Source of the DNA: JADCRZ01 sp031399065
GTDB taxonomy: Bacteria > Bacteroidota > Bacteroidia > Chitinophagales > Chitinophagaceae
Reading direction: 5' to 3'
Assembly: GCA_031399065.1 (NCBI GenBank)
Contig: JANNOM010000077.1
Span: 4,444 to 68,443 of the forward strand
DNA length: 64,000 bases
The notes under the pieces are model-generated. The model was not told the DNA's origin, made no database searches, and saw only the letters and a list, made by a program, of their open reading frames with translations. Shown here in pieces: positions 25,370-34,491 of this stretch (position 1 is the stretch's first letter; every line of letters begins with the position of its first letter). The position numbers and the translations under genes were made by a program.

Positions 25370-26794
25370 TCAGAAAGCTGCGCTATGTGTTTTTTCTCCG
25401 AACATTGTAAGGAATACAATTTTTACATCCAGCATAGGCGACCAATTTTCCACATACCATAAGTCGTGCAAAGTGCGGTTGTGTTTTTGTTCTTCCGTAT
25501 CAGTCGGTCCACGCCATCCGTTCACCTGCGCCCAACCGGTTATGCCTGGCTTCAGGTAATGGCGCACCATATAATTATCCACTTCCTGCTGCATCAACTG
25601 GTTAAGCTGAATGCGGTGCGGGCGTGGACCTACCACACTCATATGCCCGAGCAGCACGTTCAGGAATTGCGGTAATTCATCCAGGCTGTATTTTCTCAAA
25701 ACGCGACCCAGCGGGGTAATTCTCGGATCGTTTTTTTGCGTAGAAGCTGTGCCGCCCATTTCAGCGTCGTTCAGGTGCATGCTTCTGAATTTAAACAGTT
25801 TGAACTGCTTGCCGTTTTGTCCGAGCCGCACCGGGCAATAAAATATAGGCCCGGGAGATTCAAGTTTAATCAATAGGGCCAGGACAAAATAAAGAGGTGA
25901 AAGTAATAAAAGTACCGCCAGCGAGAAAGCAATGTCCCCAAATCTTTTCCAGGTAGCAGAGCGGAGTTTATCCAGTGATATCTCTCTTATGTTAATCACA
26001 GGCGTATCGCCCATGCAGGTAGTTTTATATTTTTTACCCAGCAAACGAAAATAGTCAGGAACCAGGCGGATTCGTATACCATAATAATCTACCCTGTCAA
26101 TAACATATTGTATTTTTTGATCGAGATGAGCCGGCAGGGTAATAATTACTTCATCCACCCGTATTTGCTTAAGTACTTTATCGATGTCATTAACGGAACC
26201 AAGCATCAGGTGATGTTTTGTGGCATCCGTCTTCACATCGTCCAGGAAACCGATTATCCGATAGCCAAAATCAGGATTTTGCTCAAAGTATTTTTCAATA
26301 TCTGCGCTTACCTGTCCTGTGCCAACTATCAGCGTTTTCCTTACATTCTTGCCATTGATGCGCATCATGCCTACCAGTTTGTAAAGCAGAAAATTCACCA
26401 TCAGGTCTATCAATGGAAAACATATCAGCATGGTAATAAAATGTTCACGCGTATATTCAGGGATTCCGAAAAGCAGATAGATAAGTGCCAATACACCCGC
26501 GAAGGTAAAGTGACCTTTCAGGTGGTTTATTAACCGGAACTTAAAACTGTTATGCAAATGCAGCAGATAAACTTTATTTACCGAAGTAACGATAAACCAT
26601 AATAAACTGAATGTAATAAGATCGAGGAAGTCCCGGCTCATGAAGTAGTTGCCTCGAAAAACAACATGAGTGATGGCAAAGACGGCGATCAGGATGAAAA
26701 AATCAGCTATGCCATAGAGTAGCATAAGCCTTTGGTCTGAACGGATCATAGATCTAGTTTTTAGTAGGTATGGATTCTTAATTGTAATTCTCAC
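25370..26794 (-). CDS. Undecaprenyl-phosphate sugar phosphotransferase (WcaJ-like)
   Basis: Starts repeat-unit synthesis by moving a hexose-1-phosphate (typically glucose) from UDP-sugar to undecaprenyl phosphate. 474 residues: four or so N-terminal membrane segments (about 20-135), a CoA-binding-like domain (VRKTLIVGTGQVSADIEKYFE ... FLDDVKTDATKHHLMLGSVNDIDKVLK, about 150-215), a fifth membrane segment (about 288-310) and the catalytic Bac_transf domain (LIKLESPGPIFYCPVRLGQNGKQFKLFKFRSMH ... YSLDELPQFLNVLLGHMSVVGPRP ... PGITGWAQVNGWRG, read in parts). It converges on the exopolysaccharide operon and would supply its first step. Confidence 0.93.
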   Translation of the reverse strand: MRITIKNPYLLKTRSMIRSDQRLMLLYGIADFFILIAVFAITHVVFRGNYFMSRDFLDLITFSLLWFIVTSVNKVYLLHLHNSFKFRLINHLKGHFTFAGVLALIYLLFGIPEYTREHFITMLICFPLIDLMVNFLLYKLVGMMRINGKNVRKTLIVGTGQVSADIEKYFEQNPDFGYRIIGFLDDVKTDATKHHLMLGSVNDIDKVLKQIRVDEVIITLPAHLDQKIQYVIDRVDYYGIRIRLVPDYFRLLGKKYKTTCMGDTPVINIREISLDKLRSATWKRFGDIAFSLAVLLLLSPLYFVLALLIKLESPGPIFYCPVRLGQNGKQFKLFKFRSMHLNDAEMGGTASTQKNDPRITPLGRVLRKYSLDELPQFLNVLLGHMSVVGPRPHRIQLNQLMQQEVDNYMVRHYLKPGITGWAQVNGWRGPTDTEEQKHNRTLHDLWYVENWSPMLDVKIVFLTMFGEKTHSAAF

Positions 26795-26969
26795 TACAAC
26801 ACGATAAAGATATATAAAACATTTACAAAGTCAAATAGCATCGTATAAATAGATAGCTGCTCGTATGTTTATCAATGTTTATCATGTAGTTCCTATTCGT
26901 ATAATTACTTTTAACTTGCCTGATAAATTACCATTTCCCCTAAACAAATCCCATTTCCTTACTTTATAC

Positions 26970-26977
26970 TATTTTTG
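26970..26977 (+). promoter_or_regulatory. -7 element upstream of ftsE
   Basis: TATTTTTG matches TAnnTTTG and lies 23 bases before the ftsE ATG, in the 206-base divergent gap between the glycosylphosphotransferase and ftsE genes. No TTG at the usual -33 distance. Confidence 0.5.
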
Positions 26978-27000
26978 CTCAATAAAATTATTTAACCAGC

Positions 27001-27693
27001 ATGTCTGAAAAAATAGTAGAACTACGCGACGTCAACATCTATCAGGGTAATAATCTCATCCTCCAGGATGTAAATATTAACGTTAATAAAGGTGAATTCG
27101 TATACCTCGTTGGTAAGACCGGTACGGGTAAATCCAGTCTTTTGAAAACACTCTATGGCGATCTTACACTTAAGGAAGGAGAAGGTACTGTGGCAGGATT
27201 CAATCTGAAAGATATGAACTGGAAAAAGGTCCCGTTTTTAAGACGTACGCTGGGTGTGGTGTTCCAGGACTTCCAGTTACTTACCGACCGGAACGTAAAT
27301 AACAATCTTAAATTCGTTTTAAAAGCAACCGGATGGAAAGATGATAAACTGATGGATGAAAAAATATCCGATGTACTGGATAAGGTGGGACTTAAATCCA
27401 AAGGATTTAAAATGCCTTTTGAAATGAGTGGCGGCGAACAGCAAAGGGTAGATATAGCCAGGGCGATGCTTAACTCACCCAAACTTATACTGGCAGATGA
27501 ACCCACTGGCAATCTCGACCCCGAAACCTCCGATGAAATAATGCAACTGCTTTTCAGCATCAGCCGCGACTATGGTACTGCCGTAGTAATGGCTACTCAT
27601 GACTATATAGTGATTAACAAATATCCTGCACGCACGCTTAAAACAGAAAGGGGGAAAGTGGAAGACAATGCTACGGTGTCGTACACAAGCTAA
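27001..27693 (+). CDS. ftsE: Cell division ABC transporter ATP-binding protein FtsE
   Basis: ATPase that with FtsX controls cell-wall hydrolases at the division site. 230 residues with Walker A GKTGTGKS (38-45), Q-loop VVFQDFQLL (about 85), signature MSGGEQQRVDIARAM (about 141) and Walker B LILADEPTGNLD (about 161). The phrase FQDFQLLTDRNVNNNL is FtsE-like. No ftsX gene is next to it; in Bacteroidota the two are often apart. A LolD-type lipoprotein ATPase is the main alternative. It ends 3 bases before the convergent glycosyltransferase gene. Confidence 0.85.
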   Translation: MSEKIVELRDVNIYQGNNLILQDVNINVNKGEFVYLVGKTGTGKSSLLKTLYGDLTLKEGEGTVAGFNLKDMNWKKVPFLRRTLGVVFQDFQLLTDRNVNNNLKFVLKATGWKDDKLMDEKISDVLDKVGLKSKGFKMPFEMSGGEQQRVDIARAMLNSPKLILADEPTGNLDPETSDEIMQLLFSISRDYGTAVVMATHDYIVINKYPARTLKTERGKVEDNATVSYTS

Positions 27694-27696
27694 ACA

Positions 27697-28830
27697 CTAC
27701 CCATAAATTTCCTCTATCAGCTTAAGTGCATTTTTGTGATTATCATAAGTGCCGTAAAGGAGTTTTTCTCTTAGCCTTATTTCCTCCTCGCCAAAAACGT
27801 GATGATACAACTGCATAATTACTTCCTGGAATGCAGATGCGGTGGTGGCTACATGACAAGCCGCCTCGAGGCCGGTTCTGTATATAGTAGCATCGTTCAC
27901 CACGCAATGGCGGCCGTTGTATAAGGCATTCAGTAATTTTAATTTAATACCTGTATCATTAAACGAGGGCAATACATGGATCTGCGCCTTTGCGATCAGT
28001 TCTTTCATTTGCAGCTCACCGGGATTTTCTACCAGGCAGGTATGGCATCGCTGGTGAGCAATACGTATTAAGGCAGAAGAGGGGTCTTTTCCCGCAACAA
28101 CGAAAGGAATCTTTATTTTACTAAAAACTTCTTCGAGTAACCAGATAGCCGCTTTTTCATTTTCGGCTACAGATAAGTTGCCGTGATAGAGGCAATAGGT
28201 TCCGAGTCCTTCGGGGCTTTCCACTTTCGTGTAAGGCAAAAAAACCGGTAGCGTCGTAATACGGGTAGCGTTGTATTTTTTCCGGTAAGTATCCGCATCT
28301 TTATCGGATACGGCAAGTATAGGCAAGCGTGAAGCGATCTTTTCTTCGTAACATTTTAGCAGGCGGCTTTCGTGAAAATAATAAGCCTTCTTTATAATCG
28401 AACGCTCGTTCCTGCATAAATGATAATAATATTCATGCTCCACATTATGAAGACGGAGTATCATCTTCCGGCCATTCATACGTTCATCGTTAAGCGGCCA
28501 TGTACAATGTACGCCCTCCAACAAAACAGGGAAATCATCCTGGAGCAGCCGCTTTACCAGTAAGGGATTATTGCGGGAGGCGACGATATAGGGAATGCAA
28601 TGCGAAAACCCTTTATGCCCTTCGTTTCTTGTATAATAAATTACTTCTTCACAATATTTATTCAGTTCGGGCTGCTCGCCTCTTCCATATTCGAAGCAGT
28701 GAAGATGTATGCGAATGCCCATTTCGTGCAGTGTCTTTATCTTGTAAAAAAGATCGAATACTCCGCCGTAATTGACAGGGTAGGGTACATCTAAACAAAC
28801 TATATGTAAATGCTTATCAGGAATCACCAA
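27697..28830 (-). CDS. Glycosyltransferase, GT-B fold
   Basis: A 377-residue enzyme: LHIVCLDVPYPVNYGGVFDLFYKI at the start, a typical acceptor-domain entry; LRLHNVEHEYYYHL near residue 125; and a donor half with YCLYHGNLSVAENEKAAIWLLEEVF and AQIHVLPSFNDTGIKLKLLNALYNGRHCVVND (read in parts), in which GIKLKLLNAL replaces E-x7-E with a K/L-rich stretch, as in family 4 relatives acting on short cell-surface glycans. It overlaps the gene upstream by 14 bases, so the two form one unit. Confidence 0.87.
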   Translation of the reverse strand: MVIPDKHLHIVCLDVPYPVNYGGVFDLFYKIKTLHEMGIRIHLHCFEYGRGEQPELNKYCEEVIYYTRNEGHKGFSHCIPYIVASRNNPLLVKRLLQDDFPVLLEGVHCTWPLNDERMNGRKMILRLHNVEHEYYYHLCRNERSIIKKAYYFHESRLLKCYEEKIASRLPILAVSDKDADTYRKKYNATRITTLPVFLPYTKVESPEGLGTYCLYHGNLSVAENEKAAIWLLEEVFSKIKIPFVVAGKDPSSALIRIAHQRCHTCLVENPGELQMKELIAKAQIHVLPSFNDTGIKLKLLNALYNGRHCVVNDATIYRTGLEAACHVATTASAFQEVIMQLYHHVFGEEEIRLREKLLYGTYDNHKNALKLIEEIYG

Positions 28831-29911
28831 GTAGTTTTTTATAAAAAGCCAGCAGTTTCTGTTCTTCTTTCTGCCAATTCAGTTCTTTACGCGCCATGAG
28901 GCAATTTTGCTGCAATTCGCGGTAAAGATTATCATTCTTCAATAAAAGATTCAACCCTTCCGCTATCGCTTCAGGACTAAGATCTTCCAATAGAACACCG
29001 ATTTTGTATTGATTGTTTATTTCTGCGTAAACAGGGTAGTTGACACATAATTGCGGAATACCTGCATGGATGTAGTCGAAAAACCGGTTGGCAAGGGAAT
29101 AATAATTACTCATACCGGCTTTATCGAACAGGGTTACTCCGGCGCGGGCTCTTAAAGTATATTCTTTTAGTTCTTTTGGTAGTATTTTGCCTTTTAAAAT
29201 AACTTTATTTTCCAGGCCATATTGACGGACCAGGTTTTTTACCTGGCTCATAAAATTGCCATCACCACAAATAATAAGAGGGGCATCCACCCATTGCATG
29301 GCTGGTATCAGGGTTTCGAAGCTCCGGCCTTCATTTACTGCACCCTGGTAAATAATATATCCTTCCTGTTTTACCGGAATACCATCAGGCTCAAATAATG
29401 CAATGTTCCGGATAACTTCGTACTTCACGCTGTACATTCTTTCAAACTCTTTACGGATGGGCTCATTAACGGTGTAACCATATTTGAAACGGGGAACAGT
29501 ATAACGTTCGATCATTTTCCAGATGCGGTAAATGACCGGCCGGGTAACTACTTCCTTCATTTCACAAAAAAGTTCGTGGGCATCGTACACCCGGATGATT
29601 TTTTTGACCTTTGAACTAATGTAGCAGGGGATAATGGTATCAAGGTCAATGGCACAAATAAGGTCGGTTTTTTTAAACAGCAGAAAAAATAGTAGCCGGA
29701 TATTGTATTCGATATAAAAAAGCTTTCCTTTATTAAAGATACTTGTAAGCCACTTCTGGCTGTAGACAGTTCCAGATAATGGAAGCGAATGCTTTGTTGC
29801 TGCACCCGTAAGCGTTACCTCATACCCCGCCTGAGCAAGCGAAGAACAGATACGCATCATACGCTGGTCGTAATTGAGATCATTGGTTACGGTAAAAATG
29901 ATTCTTTTCAT
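28817..29911 (-). CDS. Glycosyltransferase, GT-B fold
   Basis: A 364-residue enzyme: RIIFTVTNDLNYDQRMMRICSSLAQAGYEVTLTG at the N terminus, DLICAIDLDTIIPCYISSK, RVYDAHELFCEM near residue 115, and a donor domain with IIYQGAVNEGRSFETLIPAM, LIICGDGNFMSQVKNLVRQYG and FFDYIHAGIPQLCVNYPVY (read in parts). It is the first gene of a two-gene unit with the glycosyltransferase at 27697. The unit is separate from the main operon and could serve the same polymer or a glycolipid. Confidence 0.87.
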   Translation of the reverse strand: MKRIIFTVTNDLNYDQRMMRICSSLAQAGYEVTLTGAATKHSLPLSGTVYSQKWLTSIFNKGKLFYIEYNIRLLFFLLFKKTDLICAIDLDTIIPCYISSKVKKIIRVYDAHELFCEMKEVVTRPVIYRIWKMIERYTVPRFKYGYTVNEPIRKEFERMYSVKYEVIRNIALFEPDGIPVKQEGYIIYQGAVNEGRSFETLIPAMQWVDAPLIICGDGNFMSQVKNLVRQYGLENKVILKGKILPKELKEYTLRARAGVTLFDKAGMSNYYSLANRFFDYIHAGIPQLCVNYPVYAEINNQYKIGVLLEDLSPEAIAEGLNLLLKNDNLYRELQQNCLMARKELNWQKEEQKLLAFYKKLLGDS

Positions 29912-30080
29912 GCTTTAACAATAAACCCCCGGGAAACTATTTTGTAGAGATATGATAAAAACTGGTCCAAAGATGCAAAAATGGGAGAAAACCCGGTATT
30001 TCCGTTTATTAACAAACAGACTCGCTATTGTGAAACCAACTATAATTCGGTAAAAGTCAACCTGTTTTATTAATTTTTAT

Positions 30081-30088
30081 TACCTTTG
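30081..30088 (+). promoter_or_regulatory. -7 element of the rpsO promoter
   Basis: TACCTTTG, an exact TAnnTTTG match, 52 bases before the rpsO ATG, within the divergent gap 29912-30140. Confidence 0.65.
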
Positions 30089-30140
30089 CCGCCAAAATAA
30101 GCAGAATAAAAAATTTGGATGCCTTTTAAAAAAATCTAAG

Positions 30141-30413
30141 ATGTCGTATTTAACAAAAGAAAAAACAGCAAACATTTTCACTCAATTCGGCGGTTCTTCC
30201 ACCAATACCGGCTCAATTGAAGGGCAAATTGCGCTGCTGACAGAGCGTATTTCCTCCATCTCCAAGCATTTACAGGAGAACAAAAAAGACTTTTCCACAC
30301 ACCGCGGATTGATGCGCATGGTAGGACAAAGAAAACGGTTACTCACCTACCTTAGCAAGCATAACCTTCAGGGTTATCGCCAGTTGATCGAAAAATTAGG
30401 ATTAAGGAAGTAA
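30141..30413 (+). CDS. rpsO: 30S ribosomal protein S15
   Basis: Small-subunit protein that binds 16S rRNA helices near the central domain. 90 residues with the family core FGGSSTNTGSIEGQIALLTERI, HLQENKKDFSTHRGL and RLLTYLSKHNLQGYRQLIEKLGLRK (read in parts). Length as usual. It precedes pnp, as in many bacteria, with a terminator-like hairpin between them. Confidence 0.97.
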   Translation: MSYLTKEKTANIFTQFGGSSTNTGSIEGQIALLTERISSISKHLQENKKDFSTHRGLMRMVGQRKRLLTYLSKHNLQGYRQLIEKLGLRK

Positions 30414-30433
30414 AGTATTCAGGTATAAAACGT

Positions 30434-30467
30434 TATTCCCAACTATTAAACGGTTGGGAATATTTTG
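30434..30467 (+). terminator. rpsO terminator or rpsO-pnp attenuator
   Basis: Ten-base-pair stem, 30434-30443 with 30453-30462 (TATTCCCAAC / GTTGGGAATA), nine-base loop, then TTTTGTT. It begins 20 bases after the rpsO stop. Confidence 0.7.
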
Positions 30468-30499
30468 TTATATGTACTTTCAATAATTTCCGAAGCCGG

Positions 30500-30518
30500 T
30501 ACTGCCTTCCAGGCAGTA
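30500..30518 (+). other. Hairpin in the pnp 5' leader
   Basis: TACTGCC (30500-30506) pairs with GGCAGTA (30512-30518) around a five-base loop, ending 31 bases before the pnp ATG. No T-run follows, so it is not a terminator. By analogy with pnp leaders of other bacteria it could be a processing or autoregulation site; that is inference. Confidence 0.5.
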
Positions 30519-30549
30519 TGAACTATTCAATATTAAAGCTGCGATTATT

Positions 30550-32694
30550 ATGATCTCTCAACCAATTAGTAAAACATTCGACATAGGCGATGGCCGTGAA
30601 ATAACCATCGAAACCGGTAAACTAGCCCGGCAGGCCGATGGTGCAGTAACGGTGCGTTCCGGCAATTGCGTGATACTGGCCACCGTTGTAGCCAATAAAG
30701 AAGCCAAAGAAGGACAAAACTTTTTTCCTCTTATTGTTGATTACCAGGAAAAATTCGCTTCCGCAGGTCGTATCCCCGGATCTTTTTTCAAGCGGGAAGC
30801 ACGCCTAAATGATTACGAGATACTTACTTCCCGACTGATAGACCGTGCCCTTCGCCCATTATTTCCTGAAGATTATTTTTGTGATGTACAGGTGTTGGTA
30901 ACGCTCATTTCCAGCGACGCAGAAATAATGCCCGATGCCATGGCCTGCCTGGCTGCTTCAGCCGCCCTTGCTGTATCCGACATACCCATCCAGGAAGTGA
31001 TTTCCGAAGTACGGGTTGCCCGGATCGATGGAAAATTTAAAATCAACCCACTCCGCGGCGAAATTGCTAAGGCAGATATGGATTTTATAATAGCCGCCAC
31101 CGCCAAAAATATCATGATGGTGGAGGGAGAAGCAAAAGAGTGTTCAGAAGAAGACCTTGTTAAAGTGATAGAACTCGGTCATGAAGCTATTAAAATACAG
31201 ATTAAAGCACAGGAAGAACTCAGGGACCTGAAAGGAGTTATTACTAAAAGAGAATATACCAAACCTGCTCAGGACGTAGAGCTCCGCGCCAAAGTAAATG
31301 CTTTTGCCAGTACAAAAGTGTATGATATCGCCAAATCAGGCAGTTCCAAACACGATCGCAGCGATAATTTCAAAAAGGTTGAAGAAGAATTGCTTGAAAA
31401 TCTGAAGGTTCAGTATAGTATTGCGGAAGGCGAGAGCCTGCCGGACCAAACAAAGAAACTGGCCAAACATTACTATCACGACCTGCAATACCATGTAGTT
31501 CGTGATATGATATTAAACGACCGGATACGCCTGGATGGCCGGGGATTGGAAGATGTACGCTCGCTGGCGATGGAAGTAGATGCACTGCCTTCTCCACATG
31601 GTGCCGCCTTATTTACGAGAGGGGAGACGCAATCTCTTACAACTGTCACCCTGGGAACTCCGCTGGACTCCCTGCTGGTAGAAAGTGCGGCCGTTTCCGA
31701 TTATTCTAAATTTCTTCTACACTATAATTTCCCTCCGTTTTCTACCGGTGAAGTAAAAATGATGCGTGGAGTGGGCCGTAGGGAAGTAGGTCATGGTAAT
31801 CTAGCCATGCGTTCGCTTAAGCAAATGATGCCAGGTGGCGACTTTCCATACACGGTGCGGGTAGTGAGCGATATTCTCGAATCCAACGGGTCGTCTTCCA
31901 TGGCCACCGTTTGCGCAGGCTCGCTTGCGTTGATGGATGCCGGCGTGGGTATCCCGAAGCACGTTTCGGGCGTTGCTATGGGACTTATTTCCAAAGAAGG
32001 TAAATTTGCCGTACTGACCGATATATTGGGAGATGAAGATCACCTGGGAGATATGGATTTTAAAGTAACGGGTACCCGCGAAGGTATCTGTGGGGTGCAG
32101 ATGGATATAAAAGTGGACGGACTCAGCATGGACGTAATGCGCAAAGCATTATCGCAGGCACGCAACGGACGGCTGCATATCCTGGACGCCATGTATGCCA
32201 CGATTCCTGCGGCACGTGAAGACGTGAAGCCACATGCTCCGCGTATGGTGAAACTGTTTATCGACAAAGAATTCATCGGGGCGGTAATAGGACCAGGTGG
32301 CAAGGTAATACAGGAAATTCAGCGCGAAACAAGCACTACCATTAACTTGGAAGAAAAGAATGAAAGAGGCGAAATCAGTATTTTCAGTACCAATAAAGAA
32401 GGGGTGGAGAAAGCTGTATCCTGGATCAAGGGGATTGTTGCAGTACCACAGGTAGGCGATGTTTACGAAGCAAAGGTAAAATCGGTAATGCCGTATGGTG
32501 CGTTCGTTGAATTTCTGCCAGGCAAACAGGGCTTACTTCATATTTCAGAAGTAAGCTGGAAGAGACTGGAAACGCTGGAGGGTGTATTGAACGAAGGGGA
32601 TTCGGTGAAAGTAAAACTTACCGGTACAGATCCAAAATCCGGCAAGTTCAAATTATCAAGAAAAATACTGCTTCCAAAGCCTGAAGTGCAATAA
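30550..32694 (+). CDS. pnp: Polyribonucleotide nucleotidyltransferase (PNPase)
   Basis: Phosphorolytic 3'-5' exoribonuclease of mRNA decay. 714 residues with two RNase PH domains (about 10-140 and 315-540; FFPLIVDYQEKFASAGRIPGSFFKREARL, and FPPFSTGEVKMMRGVGRREVGHGNLAMRSL), a helical linker, a KH domain with the GPGGKVIQEIQRET loop (about 580) and an S1 domain (VGDVYEAKVKSVMPYGAFVEFLPGKQGLLHISEV, about 640-705); motifs are read in parts. Full length with no visible lesion. Follows rpsO. Confidence 0.97.
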   Translation: MISQPISKTFDIGDGREITIETGKLARQADGAVTVRSGNCVILATVVANKEAKEGQNFFPLIVDYQEKFASAGRIPGSFFKREARLNDYEILTSRLIDRALRPLFPEDYFCDVQVLVTLISSDAEIMPDAMACLAASAALAVSDIPIQEVISEVRVARIDGKFKINPLRGEIAKADMDFIIAATAKNIMMVEGEAKECSEEDLVKVIELGHEAIKIQIKAQEELRDLKGVITKREYTKPAQDVELRAKVNAFASTKVYDIAKSGSSKHDRSDNFKKVEEELLENLKVQYSIAEGESLPDQTKKLAKHYYHDLQYHVVRDMILNDRIRLDGRGLEDVRSLAMEVDALPSPHGAALFTRGETQSLTTVTLGTPLDSLLVESAAVSDYSKFLLHYNFPPFSTGEVKMMRGVGRREVGHGNLAMRSLKQMMPGGDFPYTVRVVSDILESNGSSSMATVCAGSLALMDAGVGIPKHVSGVAMGLISKEGKFAVLTDILGDEDHLGDMDFKVTGTREGICGVQMDIKVDGLSMDVMRKALSQARNGRLHILDAMYATIPAAREDVKPHAPRMVKLFIDKEFIGAVIGPGGKVIQEIQRETSTTINLEEKNERGEISIFSTNKEGVEKAVSWIKGIVAVPQVGDVYEAKVKSVMPYGAFVEFLPGKQGLLHISEVSWKRLETLEGVLNEGDSVKVKLTGTDPKSGKFKLSRKILLPKPEVQ

Positions 32695-32725
32695 TTGGCA
32701 GCTTTTATTTGAATAATATTTACCA

Positions 32726-32760
32726 AGACGCCGGGCCTAGCCTGGCGTCTTTATTTATTT
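32726..32760 (+). terminator. pnp terminator
   Basis: Stem AGACGCC (32726-32732) with GGCGTCT (32744-32750), continued inside by G-C pairs, then TTATTTATTT. It starts 31 bases after the pnp stop. A strong intrinsic terminator. Confidence 0.8.
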
Positions 32761-32783
32761 CAATCATTCGTAAATAATATCCA

Positions 32784-33602
32784 TTGGCAATCAACGATCA
32801 TTATATACAACTGGAAATAAAAACAGCTTCCCGGGAACAGCAAGACATACTGGTAGCCCGGCTTTCCGAAGTGGGATACCAGTTCGAGGAAGAACGAATG
32901 CTATTGAAAGCCTTTATTGCATCAGAAGCATTTGACCAGGCTGAACTCGATCTTATAAGCAGCAGTGAAAACATCATTTATTCCAAATCAACCATTACAC
33001 AGCGGAATTGGAATGAAGAATGGGAAGCCGGCTTTCAGCCGGTCGAAATAGAACATTTCTGCAGAATCAGGGCTGCGTTCCATGACAGGGCAGAAGGCTT
33101 TGAATACGACCTGGTAATAACTCCCCGCATGAGTTTTGGAACAGGGCACCACGCCACTACCTACATGATGGTAAAAGCTATGCAACAGGTGCAGATAAAA
33201 GCTAAAAACGTGTTTGATTTTGGAACAGGAACCGGTATTCTGGCCATCCTGTCGGTTAAAATGGGAGCTGGCAGTGTTGTTGCAATCGATAACGACGACT
33301 GGAGCATAGAAAATGCGGTAGTCAATTTTAAGGAAAATGGTGTCGAAAATATATTACTGGAAAAGGCGGATACTATTAACCTCTACCATAAATTTGATGT
33401 GATACTGGCCAATATTAATAAGAATATCATTCTGAAAAATCTTCCGGGACTAAAACAACATCTTGTACCGGGAGGCGTTGTTTTACTTAGCGGCCTTCTG
33501 GAAAATGACAAAGAAGCAGTTTTGAGGGTAGCTGAAGAAGAAGATTTGAGGCTTTTGTTTTTCCTGGAACGCGATAGCTGGATCTGCCTTTGTCTGCATT
33601 AG
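32784..33602 (+). CDS. prmA: Ribosomal protein L11 methyltransferase
   Basis: S-adenosylmethionine-dependent methylation of ribosomal protein L11. 272 residues: N-terminal substrate-binding part (IQLEIKTASREQQDILVARL), TPRMSFGTGHHATTYMMVKAM near residue 113, the SAM-binding DFGTGTGILAILSVKMGA near residue 145, and the catalytic ILANINKNIILKNL near residue 208. The start is TTG at 32784; the first in-frame ATG is about 35 residues further in and would remove conserved sequence, so TTG is the best choice. Confidence 0.92.
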   Translation: MAINDHYIQLEIKTASREQQDILVARLSEVGYQFEEERMLLKAFIASEAFDQAELDLISSSENIIYSKSTITQRNWNEEWEAGFQPVEIEHFCRIRAAFHDRAEGFEYDLVITPRMSFGTGHHATTYMMVKAMQQVQIKAKNVFDFGTGTGILAILSVKMGAGSVVAIDNDDWSIENAVVNFKENGVENILLEKADTINLYHKFDVILANINKNIILKNLPGLKQHLVPGGVVLLSGLLENDKEAVLRVAEEEDLRLLFFLERDSWICLCLH

Positions 33603-33650
33603 TATTCTATAGGTATTGAGTTCATACCAGGGTTTTTGGGGAGTTTTCCC

Positions 33651-33658
33651 TATTTTTG
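33651..33658 (+). promoter_or_regulatory. -7 element upstream of plsY
   Basis: TATTTTTG matches TAnnTTTG, 25 bases before the plsY ATG. No TTG at the usual -33 distance. Confidence 0.5.
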
Positions 33659-33683
33659 TTGTGATTAAATCAATAATTTTTGG

Positions 33684-34340
33684 ATGAAAGAAGTTTTGCT
33701 CATTTTATTGGCTTATTTAATTGGTTCCGTCCCTACAGCTATCTGGATCAGCAGATGGTTTTTCGCAATCGACATACGTGATTATGGTAGTGGAAATTCC
33801 GGAGCAACAAACACATACCGTGTTCTGGGCTCCAAATGGGGAACCATAGTAATGATATTCGATATGCTGAAAGGCGTTGCAGCTACCAGCCTTTATGTGT
33901 TGGTTCCCTACTATCTTACCAACGGAAGCGAATGGGATCGCACGAATTTTATGGTGGGGTTGGGATTGGCGTCCGTGTTGGGGCATATCTTTCCTATCTG
34001 GGCCGACTTTAGGGGAGGAAAGGGTGTTGCGACACTATTTGGAATGGTACTCGCCATTCAGCCACTTGTTGCACTTTGCTGCGTTGGCGTATTTTTATTG
34101 GTATTGTATCTTACCCGCTTTGTTTCCTTAAGTTCAATTCTCGCCAGTATTGCCTTTGCCATCCTTATCTTATTTATATTCAACGAGAGAGAGCCTCTTT
34201 ACCGTGCATTCGCAATCTCCGTTTCCCTATTGGTTATTTTAACCCACCAAAAAAATATTACCAGGCTTCTTAAAGGGAATGAAAGCAAAGTGCCTATCTT
34301 AAAACACAGGGATAAAAGGAAATCAAAAAGAGAGCTTTAA
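33684..34340 (+). CDS. plsY: Glycerol-3-phosphate acyltransferase PlsY
   Basis: Transfers the acyl group from acyl-phosphate (made by PlsX) to glycerol-3-phosphate. 218 residues, about five membrane segments, with the three conserved loops: LIGSVPTAIWISRW near residue 12, YGSGNSGATNTYRVLG near residue 34 and ADFRGGKGVATLFGM near residue 110. The charged C-terminal tail (KHRDKRKSKREL) is a little longer than usual. Confidence 0.95.
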   Translation: MKEVLLILLAYLIGSVPTAIWISRWFFAIDIRDYGSGNSGATNTYRVLGSKWGTIVMIFDMLKGVAATSLYVLVPYYLTNGSEWDRTNFMVGLGLASVLGHIFPIWADFRGGKGVATLFGMVLAIQPLVALCCVGVFLLVLYLTRFVSLSSILASIAFAILILFIFNEREPLYRAFAISVSLLVILTHQKNITRLLKGNESKVPILKHRDKRKSKREL

Positions 34341-34491
34341 TTAACCATTTTATCTAAAGTATACAACGGAACTTGGTTACTAAAGACTTCATCCTGGCTT
34401 TAACGGTACATTCCTATTCCATTTATTACTATTTGCAGTGATTACAGATTGGTATAATCATTGATTTTATATGAGTACAAAAACAACATAA

